From NCBI GenBank assembly GCA_937982495.1, contig CALJLX010000661.1, positions 1-6,698 on the forward strand: a stretch of 6,698 bases of DNA, written 5' to 3'. Positions 1 through 5,594 of the stretch are shown here, in pieces. The notes below the pieces were generated by a model, which did no database searches, was not told where the DNA came from, and worked only from the letters and a program-made list of their open reading frames with translations. Origin of the DNA: an uncultured Desulfuromonas sp. GTDB lineage: Bacteria; Desulfobacterota; Desulfuromonadia; Desulfuromonadales; Trichloromonadaceae. Every line of letters starts with the position of its first letter. Position 1 is the stretch's first letter. Position numbers and translations under genes: made by a program.

Positions 1-1
1 C

Positions 2-1873
2 TGCAACTATCTGCTCTTTCATTCCCTGGCCGAACTTTACGCCATCGTCATCGCCGCCGGAATTTTCATCATCGCCTGGACCGCCCGAGCCCATTACCAT
101 AACGACTATCTCCTCTTCATCGGCATCGCCTATCTCTTCGTCGCCGGCTTCGATACCCTGCACATGCTCGGCTATCACGGCATGGCGGTCTTCAGCGACC
201 TTCCCGGCTACAACCTCGGGCCCCAACTCTGGCTGGTAGGCCGCACCCTCGAAGCCGGCACCCTGTTGCTGGCGCCGCGCTTCACCCGCCGTCCGCTCCC
301 CTTAAAACCGGTCTTTGCCGGCTACGGGCTGATTTCGGCCCTGGCCCTCTGGTCGATCTTCGGCGCCCGCAACTTTCCGCTCTGCTTCTCCCCGGAGACG
401 GGGCTAACTCTGTTCAAAGTCGTCGCCGAATATGTCATCGTCGCCCTGCTGCTTGCCGCCCTGACCCATCTGGTTCTGCGCCGCAAAACCCTCGACCGTC
501 AGGTCTACCGTCTGCTCTTCGCGTCGATCCTGCTGACCATAGCCTCGGAACTCTGCTTCACCCTCTACATCAGCCATTACGGCCCCGCCAACCTGCTCGG
601 CCATCTGCTCAAAATCGTCAGCTTCACCCTGATCTATTTCGCCATCATCGATACCGCCCTGCGCCGTCCCTTCGCCCTGCTCTTCCGCGACCTCAAGGAA
701 GGTCGCGACAGCCTGCTGGCGGCGCAGCGGGCGGCGAAACTGGGAAGCTGGTCCTGGCGACCGGAAACGCAAGAGATGCGCTGGTCGGAAGAGACCTATC
801 GCCTGCTGGGGCAGCACGAAAAGAAATCGCCCCCCGGATTTGACAGCCTCGTCGCCGCCCTCGATCTCCGTGACCGGAATGACGCCCGTCAGGCGCTGGA
901 AGCGGCCCGGCACGGCGGCTCCTTGCGTATCGAAGTCCGTCGGGGCGACTCCGGGGAAGCCCCCGTCCATCTGCGCATCGAGGGAGACTGGGAACTGGAC
1001 GGCGACGGCGCCCCCCTGTTGGCGGGGATCGTTCAGGACATCAGCGAAGCGGTGGCGGCGGAAGAGTTGCGACGGGAGATCGACGGCATTACCCGCCACG
1101 ACCTGCGCACCCCCCTCACTCCGATCATCGGCATCGCCGAGGTACTGGCCCTGACCGGCAAGAATCTCACCGACGATCAACGCGATATGCTTGAAGACAT
1201 CCGACTCTCGGGCGTGCGCATGCTCGACCTGATCAACCGCTCGCTGACCCTGTACAAGATCGAACGGGGCAACTACCAGCTGCAGCCCGAGGCCTTCGAT
1301 CTGCTCGACACCCTGCGGGAAGTGCTGCGGGAATCGGCCGAGCGCGCAGCGGCGGGGGGCGTGACCTGCCGCCTGGAACCGGCGGAAGAGGCCGGGTCGC
1401 GGTGGATTATCGGGGAAAGACTGCTTTGTCACACCCTCTTCGCCAACCTCATCGGCAACGCCGTCGAAGCTTCCCCCCCGGGCGAAACGGTCGTCATTAG
1501 CGTGACCGAGACAGCCGAAAACTGGCGGGTATCCATCGACAACAGCGGCGAGGTTCCCGAGTCCTTCCGCCCTCGCTTTTTCGAAAAGTACGCGACCCAC
1601 GGCAAAAAGGGGGGCACCGGTCTCGGCACCTACTCAGCCATGATGGCCGCCCGCGCCCACGGCGGCACCATCCTTCTCCATTGCCAGGCGGGACGCACGA
1701 CGCTGACGGTGGTGCTGCCGAACCCCCCCCCGAACTCCTTCATGTCGAAGACGCAATTCCCTGACCGCCCTCCCCGGTCGAACCACGACCGATTCTCATC
1801 CTGCCCCCCGCGCGCGAAGCGCGGACAAGTTTCCTCGCCCGCAACAAACATGGGCATCTGCGTCATCCCGTAA
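2..1873 (+). CDS. MASE3-PAS sensor histidine kinase, 5' partial
   Basis: Inner-membrane two-component sensor kinase that should autophosphorylate on histidine and pass phosphate to a response regulator not present here. The frame is open from base 2 (623 residues visible); the true start lies left of the window, and the Met at 164 is internal because recognisable MASE3 sequence precedes it. Residues 1 to ~225 are hydrophobic helices with MASE3 hallmarks (FHSLAE, DTLHMLGYHGM, FPLCF, ASELCFTLY, NLLGHLLKIVSF). A PAS-like domain covers ~244-350. The H-box is HDLRTPL, with the phospho-acceptor His at 366 (codon 1097-1099). The N-box is NLIGNAVEA (Asn 486), followed by DNSGEVPE, the F-box region FFEKYATHGK and the G2 box GGTGLGT (1610-1630). 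The kinase core ends near residue 574. The last 46 residues after the poly-C run are Pro/Arg/Ser-rich and unlike the family, suggesting a frameshift. The ligand is unknown. Family assignment is strong; the C-terminus is uncertain. Confidence 0.93.
   Translation, partial: CNYLLFHSLAELYAIVIAAGIFIIAWTARAHYHNDYLLFIGIAYLFVAGFDTLHMLGYHGMAVFSDLPGYNLGPQLWLVGRTLEAGTLLLAPRFTRRPLPLKPVFAGYGLISALALWSIFGARNFPLCFSPETGLTLFKVVAEYVIVALLLAALTHLVLRRKTLDRQVYRLLFASILLTIASELCFTLYISHYGPANLLGHLLKIVSFTLIYFAIIDTALRRPFALLFRDLKEGRDSLLAAQRAAKLGSWSWRPETQEMRWSEETYRLLGQHEKKSPPGFDSLVAALDLRDRNDARQALEAARHGGSLRIEVRRGDSGEAPVHLRIEGDWELDGDGAPLLAGIVQDISEAVAAEELRREIDGITRHDLRTPLTPIIGIAEVLALTGKNLTDDQRDMLEDIRLSGVRMLDLINRSLTLYKIERGNYQLQPEAFDLLDTLREVLRESAERAAAGGVTCRLEPAEEAGSRWIIGERLLCHTLFANLIGNAVEASPPGETVVISVTETAENWRVSIDNSGEVPESFRPRFFEKYATHGKKGGTGLGTYSAMMAARAHGGTILLHCQAGRTTLTVVLPNPPPNSFMSKTQFPDRPPRSNHDRFSSCPPRAKRGQVSSPATNMGICVIP
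1723..1731 (+). repeat. Nine-C homopolymer tract near the kinase 3' end
   Basis: A run of nine C falls just after the kinase ATPase fold ends (LTVVLPN). As written, translation continues 46 residues to the stop at 1871-1873. With one extra C the frame would read ELLHVEDAIP and stop at the TGA at 1762-1764. Such tracts can slip during replication or be miscalled in sequencing. The run itself is seen directly; any functional switching is inference. Confidence 0.7.
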
Positions 1874-1958
1874 AAACCTGAGGTCTTGCTCCGGGCATGG
1901 CGCTGTTTTGCGGTTCCTTCCGCCGACACCTCCGACCCCCTTCGGTCATCACAAAGAG

Positions 1959-2025
1959 CGACGGCTGAAGCCGGGATGCTTGCCCGCATGGTGCCTGGCA
2001 ACTACGCCCCGATCTTCAGCCGTCG
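1959..2025. terminator. Folded 12-bp inverted repeat between convergent genes, possible bidirectional terminator
   Basis: The arms 1959-1970 (CGACGGCTGAAG) and 2014-2025 are perfect reverse complements. The 43-nt interior can fold on itself: 1972-1975 with 2008-2011, 1980-1984 with 1997-2001, and 1986-1988 with 1992-1994. The stem is preceded by AAAGAG and followed by GTTTT on the + strand; read on the - strand it is preceded by AAAAC and followed by CTCTTT. This flank pattern and the position between two converging genes fit a two-way intrinsic terminator. The long structured interior is not typical of one, so a mobile palindrome or another structured RNA remains possible. Confidence 0.5.
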
Positions 2026-2052
2026 GTTTTCAATCGACTTCCTTTTTACGAC

Positions 2053-3156
2053 CTATTTGAAAAAGACCAGCCCTCCCGCGCCGTCACCGAGGTAGACGCG
2101 GCCATTGCTGATGGCCACGTCGGAGCATTCGGCGGCGGTATCGACGCGATCGACCAACAGCGGCGACGCCGGATCGGTGAAGTCAAGCTTGACCAGACCA
2201 GCGGCGCCGAAGGCGATGTAGAGGTTGAGGCGACCGTCCTGCACCGTGTATTTCATCCGGGTCGCGGCGCCGTCCACATCCTCGTTGCCGGGGACTTCCT
2301 GCAACTTGAAGCGCCCCAGGGCCACCGGCCGATAGTCGTAGCTGACCACGCCGCGATTGGTCTTCTTGAAGAGGACCGTGGGATCGACCCCGTCGGGCAC
2401 CTCGGCGATAAGGTCGCTCATGGCATAGCAGACCACGCCGAAGCTGTCGTAGGCGAAGTAGGCCTTGTCGCCGATGACCTCGACGTCGCTGGCCTTGCCG
2501 TCGGCGCTGCCGACGTCGCCGTCCTCGTACTTGATCGGTTGGAAAACCTTGATGGTGCGCATGGCGCGGACATCGGTGACGTCGGCCACGCCGACGCCGT
2601 AGGGACCGGCGGCGATGACGGCGTAGCGCCGGCCGCTGGCCGGGTCGGTCCACAATTCGACGCCGTGGGCGGTGCCGAACAGGGGTTTTTCCTTGACCGT
2701 GCCGAGGTTGGCGACGAAGAAACCGCTCGCCGCCACCGTCGGGTCCTTGCTTACGTCGTAGACGGTGAGACCGTTGCCGCCGTCGGCGACAAAAGCCAGG
2801 TCGCCGGCGAATTCCACGTCATAGGCGTGATCCTGGAAGTTGAGTTCCTCGACGTTGGCGACCTCGTTGTTGTGTTCGTAAATATCCTGCAATGAGAGCT
2901 TGAGCAGCAGCGGCGCGCCGACCGCCCCCTGCCCCGCTTCGATCCCGCTCACCGATACCCGGCGCAGGCCATTGCGGGCACAGAGGGACCAGGCATTCTC
3001 GCCGCTCGGGTCGATGACGCTGCGCACCGTGTGCGACGGCGGGTAGATGGTTTCTCCGGCGACGGTCACCGGATATTCGTCCTGCACGGTGTTGCCGACC
3101 AGATGCACGGCGTCGGTGGGATAGCCCGCCTCGTCGGTGATCTTCCAGGCGCTGAC
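2053..3156 (-). repeat. Paralogous direct repeat, copy 1 (3' third of the complete LVIVD gene)
   Basis: This 1104-bp segment codes for residues 688-1054 and corresponds codon for codon with 5595-6698, at a constant offset of 3542 bases and with no gap. The encoded proteins agree at about 255 of 367 positions by hand count. Short runs are nearly identical in DNA, for example around the GDKAYF-YDSFGV codons (2430-2490 and 5972-6032). It marks an old tandem gene duplication. Confidence 0.9.
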
Positions 3157-5217
3157 CCCATGGGGTCCGTCGGAAACGTAAAGGTAGTCGGCGCTCGCCG
3201 CCACGCCCGAGGTGTGGCCGATGGAGATCGTTTCGGTCGGACTGCCGTCGGGCGCGGCGCCGATCTCGTCCGTCGGCGGAAAGTAGCCGGTGATGGCGTA
3301 GCGCGCCGACATGCTCGATGCCTGCAGGTTGTAAAGGTCGACAAAGACGAAGCCACCCGCGCCGGAGCATTCGAGGACATCGACCGCGCCGGCGGCGTCC
3401 AGGGTGATGTTATCCATCAGCGCCAGGGTATTGCCGTGACCATTGAGCTCGCTGGTCGCCAACAGGCAGGGTTTTTGGAAGAAGGCCGTCGGCAGCGATT
3501 CGTTGTCGAGCGGGTCATAGGGGGACATATCGAAGGAGGTGATGTTTTCGTGATCGGGCACATGGTCGCCGGCGATGCCATTGTCGTCGTTGTTGTAGGG
3601 CGCCCCGGCGCCGCGCCAGAATTCGGGATAGGCGGCCCCTTCGAGAAGCACCAGCCCGGCGAAGTGGTCGGTCAGATAAACCGTGTTCCCCTGCACGCGC
3701 ACCGCGCGCACCCCCGATTCCTTGAGCTTGCCCGCCCCTTCGTAGGGGAGCAGCGAGGCCGGCTGGGAACCGGTCTCCTCGGGCCCGTTGGGCGGCACCG
3801 CCGGAAAGAAACCGAGGTAATTGCCTTGTAGCTTATTTGCCGGAGTCGCGCTATCGAAACCGGTAACGTCCACAGCCACCACTCCGCCCAGGGAATAAGC
3901 GACATAGGCGATGGTTTTCTGATTCTGCACGGCGACGTCGACGTCGAGGGCTTGATAGTACCAGCGGGCTTCCCGTTCCAGGTCGGCCCAGGGATGCAGC
4001 GTCTCGGCGCTCTTGGTCTTGCCCTTGCTGGAGTTGCGGATCTCGTAGTTGACCTGACGGTAGTCGGGCATGCCGGTGACGGCGTCGAGATAGGGTTCGC
4101 CCGTCGCCGGATCCTTGGCCACGGCGTCACGAACGATCATCCCGCCGAAATAATCCTCGCCCCGCCCGTCATCCAGATAGTAGTTGTAGCGGCCGACCAT
4201 CTCCAGGGTTTCCGCATCGAAGATCCCCAGGCCGAGGACATCGAGGGGCACGAAGAGGCGGTTGCCGTAGATTTTAATCGCCTGCGCGCCCCCCCAGGGC
4301 CGCTCGCCGGCGTACTGCACAGTGGCCTTTTCCCGATCGATGAACAGGGTGCCGTCGGCCTCCCGCGTGTTGTTGAAGAGATGGCTCAGCGCGGTTTTGT
4401 GGATGCCGTACTCGGCGTCGGCGAGGTAGAGGGAGACACCGTCGGTGGCCAGGGCGACGATGGGCGCCTTGACGCTTTCGATGAGGTTGCCGTAGAGGAT
4501 CGACCCTCCCCCTTCGGCGAAAGTGACGTTTTCCAACGTGTAGTTGACCGGAGCGACGTTAAGCAGGCTCATGGCCGCCGGGTCGTTGAGGTCGACCAGG
4601 GCCACGCCGGTGCCGCCGAGAGCGGCCAGGGCGTAGCGGCCGCCGTTGTAGGTGAAGGTCGCCAGATCCTGGATGAACCCGGGGAGAATGAGCTGGTGCG
4701 CCGGCTGCGCGTTAAACCCCACGGGGGCGGACTTGAGCGCGGTGCCGACGTTAAACAGGGCCCATTCGGCGCCGTTATGGCTGAAACGGGCGACCGCCGT
4801 GCTCGACCCGCCGATCTGCACATGGTCGCCGAGCATGGGGGTCATGTCGAGCGGTTCGACAGGCACGCTCAGATCCCGGCTGACCTCGGTCCCGGCGGCG
4901 TCGGTCAGGGTCAGGCGAAAGACCAGCTCGGCTTCGGCGGCGACTTCGAGAGCGCTGACATCGACTCGGGCACTTGTTTCGGAAAGCGCGGTCAGCGGGA
5001 CCTTCGGCCCGTCGACCTGGCTCCAGGCAAAGGTTTGGGGAATGCCGGAAACGACCGCATCCAAGGTCACCGGCAGGGCTTCCCGCTCGACAATCCGGCC
5101 CGGAACGGCATTCAAGGTGAGAATGGCCACATCGGCGGCCAAGGCCCCGAAGGGCAGAAAGAGCGGAGTGAGCAACACCCCGAGCAACAGCCGAGATAGG
5201 CTTCGATGATTTTTCAT
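2053..5217 (-). CDS. Secreted LVIVD-repeat beta-propeller protein, 1054 aa
   Basis: Complete gene of unknown function encoding an exported, probably periplasmic or cell-surface repeat protein. The ATG at 5217-5215 is supported by a perfect AAGGAGG five bases upstream and a signal peptide directly after it (basic residues 1-9, hydrophobic core ~10-24, likely cleavage after ALA at 27). Residues ~33-122 resemble an Ig/PKD-type domain (AWSQVDGPKVPLT). From ~173 to the C-terminus there are roughly 12-13 LVIVD-like blades, alternating a variable, 'ydVevsGdyAYvad..gGl.vvDvs' type strand pattern; the clearest are ~499-525, 666-695, 796-823, 906-932 and 1027-1053. That number would suit two propellers. 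An Asp/Asn-rich loop (541-557) could bind calcium. There are five Cys (584, 617, 746, 930, 1031), no CXXCH, no lipobox, no C-terminal anchor or sorting signal that I recognise. LVIVD proteins often sit near multiheme cytochromes in Geobacter-like bacteria, but none is visible here. The family call is firm; the role is unknown. Confidence 0.93.
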   Translation of the reverse strand: MKNHRSLSRLLLGVLLTPLFLPFGALAADVAILTLNAVPGRIVEREALPVTLDAVVSGIPQTFAWSQVDGPKVPLTALSETSARVDVSALEVAAEAELVFRLTLTDAAGTEVSRDLSVPVEPLDMTPMLGDHVQIGGSSTAVARFSHNGAEWALFNVGTALKSAPVGFNAQPAHQLILPGFIQDLATFTYNGGRYALAALGGTGVALVDLNDPAAMSLLNVAPVNYTLENVTFAEGGGSILYGNLIESVKAPIVALATDGVSLYLADAEYGIHKTALSHLFNNTREADGTLFIDREKATVQYAGERPWGGAQAIKIYGNRLFVPLDVLGLGIFDAETLEMVGRYNYYLDDGRGEDYFGGMIVRDAVAKDPATGEPYLDAVTGMPDYRQVNYEIRNSSKGKTKSAETLHPWADLEREARWYYQALDVDVAVQNQKTIAYVAYSLGGVVAVDVTGFDSATPANKLQGNYLGFFPAVPPNGPEETGSQPASLLPYEGAGKLKESGVRAVRVQGNTVYLTDHFAGLVLLEGAAYPEFWRGAGAPYNNDDNGIAGDHVPDHENITSFDMSPYDPLDNESLPTAFFQKPCLLATSELNGHGNTLALMDNITLDAAGAVDVLECSGAGGFVFVDLYNLQASSMSARYAITGYFPPTDEIGAAPDGSPTETISIGHTSGVAASADYLYVSDGPHGVSAWKITDEAGYPTDAVHLVGNTVQDEYPVTVAGETIYPPSHTVRSVIDPSGENAWSLCARNGLRRVSVSGIEAGQGAVGAPLLLKLSLQDIYEHNNEVANVEELNFQDHAYDVEFAGDLAFVADGGNGLTVYDVSKDPTVAASGFFVANLGTVKEKPLFGTAHGVELWTDPASGRRYAVIAAGPYGVGVADVTDVRAMRTIKVFQPIKYEDGDVGSADGKASDVEVIGDKAYFAYDSFGVVCYAMSDLIAEVPDGVDPTVLFKKTNRGVVSYDYRPVALGRFKLQEVPGNEDVDGAATRMKYTVQDGRLNLYIAFGAAGLVKLDFTDPASPLLVDRVDTAAECSDVAISNGRVYLGDGAGGLVFFK

Positions 5218-5222
5218 TTACG

Positions 5223-5229
5223 CCTCCTT
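5223..5229 (-). promoter_or_regulatory. Shine-Dalgarno site of the complete LVIVD gene
   Basis: On the - strand AAGGAGG is followed by CGTAA and then ATG (5217-5215). The perfect match and 5-base spacing fix the start of the 1054-residue protein and imply efficient translation. Confidence 0.85.
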
Positions 5230-5446
5230 CTTCTTGGTTGAGTTTCCCCCCCGGAAGGATGGACCCCGTAACACTCCGCGCGGCAAACGGCGGTCAGGTA
5301 CTACCCGGTGGCAGCCTCCGTTTCCTCTTCCAGGGTTTCCCGCGACAAACTCCATTGTTCGACCGGGATTCTTCTTAAAAACAACAACGAGTATTTTTTG
5401 CGACTTCGCTCAGGACTGCGGCGGTCGTATTTCGCGCCTCCTTTCT

Positions 5447-5460
5447 CCGGAGTTCTCCGG
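5447..5460. repeat. CCGGAG/CTCCGG palindrome with tandem CCGGAGAA motif
   Basis: The 14 bases form a perfect 6+2+6 palindrome. On the - strand the motif CCGGAGAA occurs twice, ten bases apart. The spacing of one helical turn, roughly 230 bases upstream of the LVIVD start, would suit a dimeric regulator site, but two copies of a GC-rich 8-mer may be chance. Confidence 0.3.
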
Positions 5461-5493
5461 TGCCATGGGCGAAAATCGTCCGCCCGACATGCC

Positions 5494-5540
5494 GCGAGGA
5501 GTGCCGATGCAGGGAAACCTCCCCGCACCGCACTCCTCGC
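5494..5540 (-). other. Strong 21-bp RNA hairpin downstream of the second LVIVD gene
   Basis: On the - strand an 11-bp perfect outer stem (GCGAGGAGTGC with GCACTCCTCGC) continues, after one bulged G, into a 10-bp inner stem (GGTGCGGGGA with TCCCTGCATC) closed by a GGTT loop. The inner stem includes two G-U pairs. These would be A-C mismatches in a + strand transcript, so the fold favours RNA made in the direction of the LVIVD genes. No U-run follows, so it is not a standard intrinsic terminator. It may stabilise the 3' end of the upstream mRNA, be an RNase processing site, or be a dispersed palindromic repeat. Confidence 0.6.
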
Positions 5541-5564
5541 CTGGGCTCATACGACTTTCTCAAC

Positions 5565-5587
5565 GACGGGCGGATTTCCCTCCCGTC
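5565..5587 (-). terminator. Weak hairpin just after the second LVIVD stop codon
   Basis: GACGGG (5587-5582 on the - strand) pairs with CCCGTC (5570-5565) around an 11-base loop, starting eight bases after the TAA. The stem is only 6 bp and is followed by GTTGAG rather than a U-run. It could be the first part of a compound 3' structure with the 5494-5540 hairpin, but is poor as a terminator alone. Confidence 0.25.
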
Positions 5588-5594
5588 TTCCCGC

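Larger units (their letters stand above)
5218..5594. other. 377-nt non-coding gap between the two LVIVD genes
   Basis: No convincing gene is present on either strand; the short open frames have no ribosome binding site paired with a start and no recognisable protein. Read on the - strand it contains, in order after the upstream gene's stop: a weak hairpin (5587-5565), a strong 21-bp hairpin (5540-5494), a GGGCG/CGCCC mini-stem (around 5487-5466), a CCGGAG palindrome (5460-5447), an AT-rich island (about 5400-5371, with CAAAAAATACTCG then TTGTTGTTTTTAAG), and a G-run (5257-5251) ahead of the Shine-Dalgarno site. The AT-rich island is the likeliest place for a promoter of the downstream LVIVD gene, leaving a ~150-nt leader, but no clean -35/-10 pair can be assigned. 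I compared the leader from memory with c-di-GMP, cobalamin, glycine and fluoride riboswitch consensus features and found no match. Confidence 0.6.

Noticed and set aside
404..1600. Long open frame (398 codons) on the - strand inside the kinase gene
   Set aside because: It lies antisense to a clear MASE3 kinase, has low-complexity Gln/Gly/Asp-rich sequence and no recognisable domain. Long antisense frames are expected in GC-rich genes.
1808..1824. CCGCGC/GCGCGG hairpin as kinase terminator
   Set aside because: It lies before the annotated stop and has no T-run; at most it matters if the gene really ends at 1764.
1630..2001. 123-codon - strand open frame across the end of the kinase gene and the intergenic gap
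   Set aside because: It starts within the inverted repeat, overlaps the kinase 3' end and shows no protein features.
1959..2025. Integron attC site or insertion-sequence end
   Set aside because: No matching conserved GTTRRRY/RYYYAAC ends, no integrase or transposase, and no target duplication at the flanks.
3952..5199. 415-codon open frame on the + strand opposite the LVIVD gene
   Set aside because: It mirrors the third-position GC bias of the real gene, has no family resemblance and no ribosome binding site noticed.
5218..5355. 45-codon upstream frame ending in TAA immediately before the LVIVD ATG
   Set aside because: The abutting stop looks like translational coupling, but the frame has no Shine-Dalgarno site, uses codons unlike the neighbours (TTA, AGA, GGA) and is expected by chance.
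5221..5355. Possible riboswitch (GEMM or other) in the LVIVD leader
   Set aside because: GGTAGTACC and an AAACGG/CCGTTT stem were suggestive, but the conserved core bases of known classes are absent.
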